Notes under the pieces: generated by a model
What the model was told of the DNA's origin: nothing
Databases searched by the model: none
Seen by the model: only the letters and a program-made list of their open reading frames with translations
Assembly (NCBI GenBank): GCA_033721095.1
Contig: JAWWBG010000092.1
Coordinates: 1 to 9,715, forward strand
Length of the DNA: 9,715 nucleotides
Source of the DNA: JAWWBG01 sp033721095
Lineage (GTDB): Bacteria > Actinomycetota > Nitriliruptoria > Nitriliruptorales > Nitriliruptoraceae
Reading direction: 5' to 3'
Position numbers and translations under genes: made by a program
Part shown: one piece after another, positions 1 to 7,318 of the stretch
How the letters are laid out: each line of letters begins with the position of its first letter
Numbering within the stretch: position 1 is the stretch's first letter

Positions 1-2907
1 CAGCCGCGTCGCGCCCCCCCGGTGTGACACGCGCCCCCCGGCCGGGCGCGCGCCCGCCCGGCCGCGACGCCAGGTCGCAGCCGCCGCGTCCTGGTCGCCG
101 GACGCGGCGTGCAGGTCGCCGCGGAGCACGCAGAAGCCACCGAATTCCGGCCCCTCGCCGCCCACGATCTCCATGGCCTCGTCAAGGAAGCCGGCGGCAC
201 CCTCGAGGTCACCGGCCCCGGCGTGGATCCCGGCCCGCACCACCTGGAGCGTCGGCCAGAACACCGGTGGCGTTGCCAGCCCCTGGTACAGCGCCATGCC
301 CTCGTCAAGCGTCTGCAGGCCGTCGGCCGGTTTCCCTTCGACCACCTCCCCGAGCCCCGTGAGGATGAGGCCGAGCGCGACCCAGATCGGGTAATCGTGC
401 CCGCGTGCGACGGTCAGCAGCTCGTCCGCTCGGTTGGCGATGCCGTCGAGCTCCTGGCGCCAGATGTCCAGGACGGAGGCATGGAACAAGCCGTACGCCA
501 AGGTGTAGGGGTGGCCGAGCTGGCGGGCCGCGGCCAGTCCTTCCTCGCAGCGTCGGACCGCACGGTCGGGATGGCCCAGCAGCCACAGCAGGAGTCCCTG
601 GATCAGTCTCGCGGAGACGGCTGGGTTGGGGCCGACGCGAAAGCGAACGAGCCCAGCCGCGGCTCGGCCGGATGAGTGCTCGATCGAGGCATCGAGGTGC
701 GGCAGGCCGACGTCCAGGCCCTCGGTGAACGCCAGGTTGGCGCCGAGCATGAAGTTGGCGTCGGCAAGCATGGAGGGATCCTGCTCGGCCTCCGCCAGCT
801 CGAGCAGCCCGCGGGTGGCCTCGAGGCCCTGTCCCATCTCGGCGCGCATCAGGTACATCGTCGCCAGGCTGCGCAGCACGGGGTAGCGGTGCTGCGCCGG
901 CGCGCCCTCGGCCTTCCTGACGGCATCCTTGATGCTCTGCTCGACCTCGGCGGTGTAGCCGCGAACGGCGATGAACGAGCGGGCGATGCTCATCTCGACC
1001 GCGATCTGGTCCCGGATCCGTTCCGCTGTCTCGGGCTGGATCTCCAGCACCTGGAGCAGGTCCTCGCCGAGCTCGACGGCCGCCGCGTAGTTGCCACGGG
1101 CGTCGTAGTAGCCCCACAGGGGTTCGAGCAGCTCGTTCATCCGCTCGACGTCCTGGGTGTCGACCCAGTACTTCCAGGCGCTGCGCAGGTTGCCGACCTC
1201 GGCCGACAGCCCATCGAGGATCGCCTGGCGGTCCGCGTGCTCGAGCCGCGTGCGCAGCTGGCCGGCGACGGCCGTATAGGTCTCGGCGTGGGCGCGACGA
1301 GCCTCCTCGAGCCGGGCCGGATCGGCCTCGAGACGCTCGTGGGCGAACGCGTTGATCGTCTGCAGCAGCGAGAAGCGCGGCTCCCCCGACACGTCGTCGA
1401 AGCGGCGGACGAGGCTCTTGTCGACCAGGGACTCGACGGCGTCGAGCGTGTCGAGGCCGGCGAGCGACGGCACGCGCTCGGCGGTGTCCTCGATGTCGAG
1501 CAATCGGGCACCGGCGAACACCGACAGCAGCTCCAGGACGGCGCGCTCGTCGTCGGTCAGCAGGTCCGTGCTCCACTCGATCGTGCGGCGCAGCGTCTGC
1601 TGGCGTTCGGGCAGGTCGCGTGCGCCTCCCTTGAGCACGTCGAGGCGCGAGCCCAGCCGGTCCCGCAGCTCCGCGACGCCGAACAATCGGACTCTCGCGG
1701 CGGCCAGCTCGATCGCCAGGGGCAGCGCGTCGAGCTGGGTGCAGATGGCGACGACATCGGCCACGTTGGTCGCGTCGAGCCGAAAGTCCGGGTGCTGGGC
1801 TCGGGCGCGTTCCTCGAACAGCTGGACGGCCGCGGATTCGAGGGCGGTGTCCAGATCGACCGATTCGTCCCCGGGGAGGGACAGCGAGGGGACCGGCAGG
1901 CGCTGCTCGCCGCGGACGCGCAGCGCCTCTCGGCTGGTCACGAGGACCTTGAGGTCGCTGCAGGACTGGAGGAGGTCGACGACGGCTTCTGCTGCCGCTG
2001 TCACCTGTTCGAAGTTGTCGAGGAGCAACAGCATCGAGCGGTCGGCGAGGTGACGACGCAGCACGTCGGCCGTTGGTTCGTCGCCCATGCCCCCGACGCC
2101 GATGGTCCGTGCGATCGCGTCGAGCACGCCCTCCGGGTCGGTTTCGGCGCTGAGGTCGACGAACCAGACCCCGTCGGGGTGATGGTCGATGCGGGCGGCA
2201 GCCGCGTGCAGGGCCAGACGGGTCTTGCCCGCGCCGCCGGGACCCAGCAGCGAGACGAGGCGCACGTTGGGATCGCCGAGGAGCCCATCGATGTGTGCCA
2301 GCACGTCCTCGCGGCCGAGGAACACCGAGGTCTGAGTCGGCAGGTTGTTGGGCGTCGCGTCGAGTGTCGCCAGCGGCGGGAACGTGTCGGGGAGCCCGGC
2401 GACGACCAGCTGGAAGACCTGGTCGGGCGTCGTGAGGTCCTTCAGGCGATGGGTGCCGAGGTCGCGCAGCTCCACGCCGTCCGGCAGCGCGTCGTCGAGC
2501 GCCGCGGCGGCCTGCGCAGTGAGGATCACCTGGCCACCATGGGCCGCCGACATCAGCCGGGCCGCGCGGTTGACGGAGGTCCCGTACCAGTCGCCCGCCC
2601 GGGGTTGGGCTTCGCCCACGTGCATCCCCATGCGCACCTTGAGGGGACCGGTCGCTCCCCAGGCCTCGGCGGTCAACCGCCGCTGCGCCACCACCGACGC
2701 GGTGACGGCTGCCCGCGCTTCCTCGAATGCCGCCATCAGGCCGTCGCCGGTGCCCTTGACGATGGTGCCCCCGGAGGATTCGACGGCCTCCTTGAGAATC
2801 GCGTCGTGTCGGGCGAGCGCGCCCTTCATCTCTTCGGGGTGTTGCTCCCACAGGCGGGTGCTGCCCTCGAGGTCGGTGAACAGCCACGTCCGCGTCGCGG
2901 TCTCCAA
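1..2907 (-). CDS. Class III adenylyl cyclase / NB-ARC-like STAND ATPase / TPR protein, 3' end beyond window
   Basis: This is a cytoplasmic multidomain signalling protein, open for 969 codons to the left edge. Residues 8-170 form a class III cyclase domain starting with FTDLEGSTRL. All six canonical positions are visible: metal-binding D12 and D55, adenine-selecting K51 and D106, and transition-state N113 and R117. An ATP-to-cAMP reaction is therefore predicted. Residues 195-470 are an NB-ARC/STAND ATPase: Walker A GPGGAGKT at 222-229, Walker B MLLLLDN at 292-298, KVLVTSRE at 320-327 and DALPLAIEL at 393-401. The rest is TPR-like helical repeat, probably for partner sensing; no DNA-binding HTH is visible. 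The start is TTG at 2907-2905. An in-frame TGA lies two codons upstream, and the first in-frame ATG (codon 27) would delete the FTD strand. No good Shine-Dalgarno is seen, so translational coupling to the upstream gene is likely. The last ~25 codons are Arg/Gly-rich, from GC-homopolymer DNA, and less trustworthy. Confidence 0.9.
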   Translation of the reverse strand, partial: METATRTWLFTDLEGSTRLWEQHPEEMKGALARHDAILKEAVESSGGTIVKGTGDGLMAAFEEARAAVTASVVAQRRLTAEAWGATGPLKVRMGMHVGEAQPRAGDWYGTSVNRAARLMSAAHGGQVILTAQAAAALDDALPDGVELRDLGTHRLKDLTTPDQVFQLVVAGLPDTFPPLATLDATPNNLPTQTSVFLGREDVLAHIDGLLGDPNVRLVSLLGPGGAGKTRLALHAAAARIDHHPDGVWFVDLSAETDPEGVLDAIARTIGVGGMGDEPTADVLRRHLADRSMLLLLDNFEQVTAAAEAVVDLLQSCSDLKVLVTSREALRVRGEQRLPVPSLSLPGDESVDLDTALESAAVQLFEERARAQHPDFRLDATNVADVVAICTQLDALPLAIELAAARVRLFGVAELRDRLGSRLDVLKGGARDLPERQQTLRRTIEWSTDLLTDDERAVLELLSVFAGARLLDIEDTAERVPSLAGLDTLDAVESLVDKSLVRRFDDVSGEPRFSLLQTINAFAHERLEADPARLEEARRAHAETYTAVAGQLRTRLEHADRQAILDGLSAEVGNLRSAWKYWVDTQDVERMNELLEPLWGYYDARGNYAAAVELGEDLLQVLEIQPETAERIRDQIAVEMSIARSFIAVRGYTAEVEQSIKDAVRKAEGAPAQHRYPVLRSLATMYLMRAEMGQGLEATRGLLELAEAEQDPSMLADANFMLGANLAFTEGLDVGLPHLDASIEHSSGRAAAGLVRFRVGPNPAVSARLIQGLLLWLLGHPDRAVRRCEEGLAAARQLGHPYTLAYGLFHASVLDIWRQELDGIANRADELLTVARGHDYPIWVALGLILTGLGEVVEGKPADGLQTLDEGMALYQGLATPPVFWPTLQVVRAGIHAGAGDLEGAAGFLDEAMEIVGGEGPEFGGFCVLRGDLHAASGDQDAAAATWRRGRAGARPAGGRVSHRGGATRL
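39..64. repeat. All-GC hairpin near the left edge
   Basis: CGGCCGGGC (39-47) pairs perfectly with GCCCGGCCG (56-64) around an 8-nt loop. Just beyond it, CGCGCCCCCC occurs twice (10-19 and 30-39), within C-runs of 7 and 6. It lies at the 3' end of the visible part of the cyclase/NB-ARC gene. It could mark the real gene end and terminator, or low-quality sequence at a contig tip. Confidence 0.4.
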
Positions 2908-2910
2908 GGC

Positions 2911-5900
2911 TCAGCCGACCATCGCGTTCGTGCGCAGGAAGTCGCGCCGCATCTCGCTGTCGGTCAGACTCGCCGCGACATCGGCAATCGACTCGCCGAG
3001 GCGCTCCCGAGCTGCGGCCGACTCCTCCTCCATTCCGGCCGCAGTCAGCATCTTGACGGCACCGCGCTGGATCAGGATGGCGTCGAGACGCATGCCGCGC
3101 GCCAGCGCGTCGGCTTCGGCCTCAGCAAGAAGCGCGGCCATCGCGGCGGCATCGCCGGATGCCCCGACAGCGGCGCCCCGCATCATCAGCATCCGTCCGC
3201 GGTAGACGTGCAGCCTCCTCGACTCCACCAGCTCCAGGCCTTCGAGGGCGAGCGCATCGGCGTCGTCGATCCGCCCCTCGTCGAGCGCGATCGACGACCG
3301 GCAGATGTACAGCTCCGGCTCGACGAGCTTCGAGAACGGGTTGGGAGTCGCATCTGCGATCGAAAGCTCGCGTTCCGCGGCCTCGTGATCCCCGGCCAGG
3401 ATCGAGCAGACGCCGAAGGTCGTCCGGACGACCCCGGTGAACGCGAGAGCCAGCGGGATCTGCGCCAACTCGTTGACCTGCGCCAGGGTTTCGTCAACAC
3501 CCGGCGAGCCGGGCCCGGACTGCCAGCACTCCAACAATGCCAGGCCCGCCAGCGATCCGATGCTCAGCATGGGGTTCTGCGAGGCCGCGCCTTCCTCGAG
3601 ATTCTGTTCAAGGAGGACACGCGCTTCGTCGAGTCGTCCCAGGGAGATCCGGGTGTGGCCGGCCAGCCAGGACGGGTACCACGCACTCCCTGCAGCACCG
3701 ACCCTGTTCGCCAATGCGACCGCCTCGTCGGCGGACGCCACCGACTCGGCGACGTCGCCGGTCCAGAAGTCCATGAAGCCCTGGGCAAAGATTGCTTCCG
3801 CAACGTGCTCCCAGTCCTCGTCCTCCGTGGCTTGCGAACGAGCGCGCTCGAGCGCGGGGATCGCCTCCTCGAACTTGGTCTGGTAGATGAGGCTCTCGGC
3901 GTAATGGACGAGCCCGAAGTTGCGGTGGTGGGCGTCCAACGTGAAGCAGACCTCGGCCGCTTCGCCCAGGTGCTTCTCGGCTTCGTCGAGTCGACCCCGG
4001 GTGATGTTGAGATTGCAATAACCGACGTGGAACTCGGCGAGCCCCGCCTGGGAGTCGATGCTCTCCGCCAGTTCCTTGGCGGCGAGCAGCCGTGATTCGG
4101 CTGCGGCCGTGTCGCCGGTTCCCATCGACATGACGAGGCCGCTCTTGTTGAACGCCGACATTTCGCCGACCGGGTCATCGTGCGCGCGGCTGAACTCGAT
4201 GAGTTCGTCGAACGCCGCCAAGGAGCCGTCGATGTCGCCCAGGAACATGCGGGCGTTCCCCAGTCCCTCGCGTGCACGGCGAGCGTGGTCGAGGGCCATC
4301 GTGTCGTCCCACCGCTCGATCGCCTGCGCGAACAGGTCAGCAGCGTCCTGCCGGGCAAAGGCGGCAAAGGCCTGTTCGCCGGCCGCCACCAGGTACGGCA
4401 CGGCCCGGGCGGGCTCGTCGGCCTCGCGGAAGTGACGAGCGAGCTCGAAGACGCGGTCGGGGTGCTGTTCCTCGATGAGCGTGCCGACGATCCGGTGGAG
4501 GTCCTGGCGAACCGAGACCAGCAGCGTCTCGTAGGCGGTGTCCCGTGTCAGGGCGTGCTTGAACGCGAGTCGCAGGTCTGGTTCGCGGGTGCGCTCCACG
4601 AGCAGTTCGCGCCGTTGGAGGTCGTCGAGGATCGTCGCCAGGTCGATCCCCGGATCCGTGAGCTGCTCCAGCGTGTCGACGGAGAACTCGCGGCCGAGGA
4701 CGGCTGCCGTGCGGATCACCTGCCGGGTGTCCTCGTCGAGCCGGTCGAGCCGGGCGCCCAACACGGCGGCGAGCGTGTCCGGCACCGCGATGTCGGTCAG
4801 TTCGCGTGTGGTCACGAAGCGATCGCCCTCCCGAACGATCACGCCCTCGTCGAGCATCGATCGGATGACCTCCTCGACGAAGAACGGGTTGCCCTCGCTC
4901 TTCTCGAGAATCGCCATGCGCACACGTTCCGAGAGCCCGTCGACCCGCAGCAGCTGCGTCACCAGCTCGGAGGCATGGGCCTCGTCGAGCGGTGCGAGGA
5001 CGACCGTCAGGTGGCGATGGGCATGCTCGCGTTCCGCCGTCACATGGACGCCCCACGACGGTTCGTCGCGCCGAGGGCGAAACAGGAGCAGGAGCAACAG
5101 GCGGGTCCGTTCCGTGAGCGAGAGCAGGTGCTCGGCCAGCTCGATCGAGGTCGGATCGGCCCAGTGCAGGTCCTCGAGCTGCAGGACGACCGGTCCGCGA
5201 GCAGCCTGGGCTTCGACGATGGCGGTCATCGCCGCGAAGATCCGTCCGCGGAGCACGGGCGGCTCCATGAAGGCGAAGACCTTCTCGTCCTCGGGCTCGA
5301 GCGGGAGGCCCATCAGCATGCAGGCCGCGAGGGCATCGTCGCGACGCTCCTCGCCAAGGAGTTGTGTCAGCTGGGCGAGGGCCTGTTCGGTTCGTTCCCC
5401 GGGGTCGAGCTCGGCCGACAGCCCCAGCTCCTCGTCGAACGCGTGGATGAACGGCGCGTATGGCGTGGCGGTCTCGTACGAGTGGCTGGTGGCCCTGAAC
5501 CATCTCACCGAGTCGCCCAGCTCCTCGCGGAGCTCGGCCACGAGCCGCGACTTCCCCAGTCCTGCCTCCCCCACGATCGAGACGATCCGGCCACTGCCGG
5601 ACCGGGCCGCGTCCGCTGCCTCCCGAAGCAACGCGATCTCGTCGTCACGGCCGACGAGGTCACAGGAGATCCCGGTGATCCCGCGAACCTGACCGGGTTG
5701 TCCGAGCGCGGCCAGCACCGTGAAGGCCTCGACGGGCTCCGTCCGGCCCTTGACCGCGATTGCGCCCACCGGCTCGACCTCGAAGAGGGGCGCGATGAGC
5801 CGGTGGGTGTGCTCCGCGATCCGGATGGTCCCGGCCGGCGCCGTCTGTTCCATCCGCGCGGCGACGTTGGCCGCGTCCCCGAGGGCCGCGTACTCGTTGG

Positions 5901-6507
5901 CCTGGTCCGAGCCGACGTCGCCGACAACGACCAGCCCGGTGTTGATGCCGATGCGGACGTCGAACTCCGTGCCGTGCTCGGCCCGGACACGCTCGGTCAA
6001 CTCGCGCGTGGTGTCGCGGATCATGAGTGCAGCCAGCAGTGCGCGTTGGGGGTCGTCCTCGTGCGCGACCGGTGCGCCGAAGTAGGCAAGGATGGCGTCG
6101 CCGAGCAACCGCGCCACGGTTCCTTCGTAGCGCTCGACGGCTGCGACGAACGCATCCATCGCCTCTCGCATGATCGCGGACCAGGACTCGGGGTCCAGGC
6201 GCTCGGCGGTCGCGGTCGAGTCCTTGATGTCGCAGAACATCATGGTGATCGTCCTGCGCTCACCGGCTCCCTTCGTGACCTCGCGGAGCTGGTCGGCGAT
6301 CGCCGACGTCACCTCCTGGGCGCTCTGCCCTTGCTGGTCATCGGTGGCTCCGGCAACCAGCTGCGTCCCGCAGTTGAAGCAGAAGCGGGCATCGGCAGGC
6401 AGGGCCGTCTCGCACGACGGGCAGGGAATCTCGATCGAGTGACCGCAACTCATGCAGAACCGCGCCGCGGCCGGGTTGTCGGTGCCGCAGTTGCCGCAGG
6501 CGATCAT
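2911..6507 (-). CDS. Double zinc ribbon - class III cyclase-like - AAA/STAND ATPase - TPR protein (1198 aa)
   Basis: Large cytoplasmic signalling protein. A double zinc ribbon opens it: C4/C7/C18/C21 and C29/C32/C43/C46. A class III cyclase domain (about 84-268) follows. Metal aspartates D93 (MMFCDIKDST) and D137 (LLGDAIL) and the N214/R218 pair (NVAAR) are present. The two purine-selecting positions are not the adenylyl-cyclase Lys and Asp but R133 and A207, so substrate and activity are uncertain. An AAA_16-type ATPase module begins near 284 (LVGRDDEI), with Walker A GEAGLGKS at 313-320 and Walker B VVLQLEDLHWAD at 440-451. From about 690 to the end the protein is TPR-like helical repeat, with no C-terminal HTH. 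The ATG start is fixed by the first zinc ligand at residue 4; AGGAG lies 12 nt upstream. It shares frame and probably transcript with the cyclase gene that begins 3 nt after its TGA. The family is common in actinobacteria; its physiological signal is generally unknown. Confidence 0.93.
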   Translation of the reverse strand: MIACGNCGTDNPAAARFCMSCGHSIEIPCPSCETALPADARFCFNCGTQLVAGATDDQQGQSAQEVTSAIADQLREVTKGAGERRTITMMFCDIKDSTATAERLDPESWSAIMREAMDAFVAAVERYEGTVARLLGDAILAYFGAPVAHEDDPQRALLAALMIRDTTRELTERVRAEHGTEFDVRIGINTGLVVVGDVGSDQANEYAALGDAANVAARMEQTAPAGTIRIAEHTHRLIAPLFEVEPVGAIAVKGRTEPVEAFTVLAALGQPGQVRGITGISCDLVGRDDEIALLREAADAARSGSGRIVSIVGEAGLGKSRLVAELREELGDSVRWFRATSHSYETATPYAPFIHAFDEELGLSAELDPGERTEQALAQLTQLLGEERRDDALAACMLMGLPLEPEDEKVFAFMEPPVLRGRIFAAMTAIVEAQAARGPVVLQLEDLHWADPTSIELAEHLLSLTERTRLLLLLLFRPRRDEPSWGVHVTAEREHAHRHLTVVLAPLDEAHASELVTQLLRVDGLSERVRMAILEKSEGNPFFVEEVIRSMLDEGVIVREGDRFVTTRELTDIAVPDTLAAVLGARLDRLDEDTRQVIRTAAVLGREFSVDTLEQLTDPGIDLATILDDLQRRELLVERTREPDLRLAFKHALTRDTAYETLLVSVRQDLHRIVGTLIEEQHPDRVFELARHFREADEPARAVPYLVAAGEQAFAAFARQDAADLFAQAIERWDDTMALDHARRAREGLGNARMFLGDIDGSLAAFDELIEFSRAHDDPVGEMSAFNKSGLVMSMGTGDTAAAESRLLAAKELAESIDSQAGLAEFHVGYCNLNITRGRLDEAEKHLGEAAEVCFTLDAHHRNFGLVHYAESLIYQTKFEEAIPALERARSQATEDEDWEHVAEAIFAQGFMDFWTGDVAESVASADEAVALANRVGAAGSAWYPSWLAGHTRISLGRLDEARVLLEQNLEEGAASQNPMLSIGSLAGLALLECWQSGPGSPGVDETLAQVNELAQIPLALAFTGVVRTTFGVCSILAGDHEAAERELSIADATPNPFSKLVEPELYICRSSIALDEGRIDDADALALEGLELVESRRLHVYRGRMLMMRGAAVGASGDAAAMAALLAEAEADALARGMRLDAILIQRGAVKMLTAAGMEEESAAARERLGESIADVAASLTDSEMRRDFLRTNAMVG

Positions 6508-6519
6508 GGGGTGCAGGCG

Positions 6520-6524
6520 CTCCT
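6520..6524 (-). promoter_or_regulatory. Shine-Dalgarno AGGAG of the zinc-ribbon cyclase gene
   Basis: AGGAG on the minus strand, 12 nt before the ATG at 6507. The spacing is longer than ideal. The motif overlaps one arm of an inverted repeat (6521-6541), so its accessibility may be controlled. Confidence 0.55.
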
Positions 6525-6541
6525 GTTGAGGCCTGACAGGA
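6521..6541 (-). promoter_or_regulatory. Inverted repeat TCCTGT-N9-ACAGGA overlapping the ribosome binding site
   Basis: Two perfect 6-bp arms (6521-6526 and 6536-6541) flank a 9-nt spacer just upstream of the cyclase operon. In the mRNA the start-proximal arm contains most of the AGGAG ribosome binding site, so a stem could mask it. As DNA it could equally be an operator. A TACAGT -10-like hexamer (minus strand, 6546-6541) touches the distal arm. If that hexamer is the real promoter, the distal arm would not be transcribed and the operator reading is better. Symmetry is seen; function is inferred. Confidence 0.3.
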
Positions 6542-6559
6542 CTGTAGGACGCAGATGGA

Positions 6560-6589
6560 AGGGACGGCGACGCGAGCGCCGCCGTCCCT
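6560..6589 (-). terminator. GC-rich hairpin after the hendecad-repeat gene
   Basis: A perfect 10-bp inverted repeat (AGGGACGGCG at 6560-6569, CGCCGTCCCT at 6580-6589) with a 10-nt loop. It begins 17 nt beyond the stop codon of the minus-strand gene ending at 6607. There is no T-tract, as is common for GC-rich actinobacterial hairpin terminators. It is likely to end that transcript or partly attenuate read-through into the cyclase genes. Confidence 0.6.
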
Positions 6590-6606
6590 GGTCGAACCGG
6601 TGGTGG

Positions 6607-7260
6607 TCAGCCCGCACAGCCGATCAGGCCGTTGCCGGACAGAGTCATGAGCTCGAGTCCGATGACACAGTCGACGGTGGCGTCTGCCTCGTCGACGGTC
6701 TCGTCGGCGAGCTCAACGGTGTCGCCAACGATGTTGACCGCCTCACCGGCCACGTTGTTGGCCACCGAGATGGCCTCTGAGGTCACGCCCAACACGGTGA
6801 CGGTCGCCGAGGAGACCGTGTCGACGGACTGCTCGACCGTGTCGCCAGCGACCTCGACGGCGAGATCCGTAGCGTCCCCGGCCGTGTCTGCGGCGTCGGT
6901 GACGGCGTCCCGGACGGTGTCGGCGGCGTTCTCGACGATCGCCACGGCCGTCTCGGACGCAGCCTTGACGGCGTTGCTTGCGAAGGTGCCAACACCGATG
7001 ACGACGTCATTGGCCTGCGCCACGGCGGACTTGACGCTGTCCTCGGCACGATTCGACGCAGAACCAGCCGTGAACAGTGCGCAGGAGCTCGCCTTGCTGA
7101 TGGACCAGTCCATCGGGCCGGCGTCGCAGGCCTGGATCGGTGGGAGCTGGACGTGCAAGGCCGCCGGCCGCCAGGGCTGGCTGCCTGCGACGTGCAGGGC
7201 AATGCCCAGCGACAGGCCGACGAGCGTTGCCGCGGTGGGAAGGGTGATGATGCGTTGCAT
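6607..7260 (-). CDS. Exported acidic 11-residue (hendecad) repeat protein, unknown family (217 aa)
   Basis: I do not recognise a family. The N-terminus has a signal peptide or anchor: basic MQR, a hydrophobic stretch at about 7-25, and plausible cleavage near VAG at 24-26. Residues 70-201 divide without gaps into twelve 11-residue units of approximate pattern x-x-[AV]-x-[DEN]-A-V-x-x-[AV]-x, which would form an amphipathic helix or coiled coil. I count about 25 Asp/Glu against 4 Lys/Arg in these units. Four cysteines bracket the repeats: C45 and C60 before, C198 at the end and C215 three residues from the C-terminus. This suggests disulfides outside the cytoplasm. The ATG at 7260 is chosen over an in-frame upstream start at 7365 because AGAGAGGA lies 8 nt before it and the signal sequence follows directly. 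The upstream extension is Pro/Arg-rich and featureless. Similar 11-mers occur in apolipoproteins, synuclein and LEA proteins; homology is not implied. The DNA matches its neighbours in GC content. Confidence 0.8.
   Translation of the reverse strand: MQRIITLPTAATLVGLSLGIALHVAGSQPWRPAALHVQLPPIQACDAGPMDWSISKASSCALFTAGSASNRAEDSVKSAVAQANDVVIGVGTFASNAVKAASETAVAIVENAADTVRDAVTDAADTAGDATDLAVEVAGDTVEQSVDTVSSATVTVLGVTSEAISVANNVAGEAVNIVGDTVELADETVDEADATVDCVIGLELMTLSGNGLIGCAG
6658..7053 (-). repeat. Twelve degenerate 33-bp units encoding 11-residue repeats
   Basis: Within the exported protein, twelve consecutive 11-residue units align in one register from residue 70 to 201. Column 3 is Ala or Val in ten of twelve units, column 7 is Val or Ile in eight, and column 10 is Ala or Val in ten. 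Clear examples are DTVRDAVTDAA, DTAGDATDLAV and EVAGDTVEQSV. The units are diverged, so this is an old protein-level repeat rather than recent DNA slippage. Confidence 0.7.
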
Positions 7261-7268
7261 GGTGGGAT

Positions 7269-7276
7269 TCCTCTCT
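7269..7276 (-). promoter_or_regulatory. Ribosome binding site AGAGAGGA that sets the hendecad gene start
   Basis: Purine-rich AGAGAGGA on the minus strand ends 8 nt before the ATG at 7260. It argues for this start over the longer in-frame option at 7365. Confidence 0.75.
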
Positions 7277-7318
7277 GGAGTGGGTGGCTTGTTCTCCACG
7301 GACAAGAGGCGTCCCTGA

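Noticed and set aside
305..2887. An 860-codon minus-strand open frame starting at a GTG
   Set aside because: The product is Arg/Pro/Gly-rich without motifs. It is offset from the true frame, which starts at TTG 2907 and shows the cyclase and NB-ARC motifs.
676..4095. A 1139-codon open frame on the plus strand, and a similar 866-codon one at 4180-6780
   Set aside because: They run antisense to the two cyclase genes, one of them across the gene junction. Their products lack recognisable motifs, while the minus-strand frames contain complete zinc-ribbon, cyclase and Walker motifs. They arise from high third-position GC.
6632..7318. A 228-codon plus-strand Ser/Thr/Ala-rich frame opposite the hendecad gene
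   Set aside because: It mirrors the repeated Ala/Val/Asp codons of the other strand and has no ribosome binding site. The minus strand has a good one and a signal peptide.
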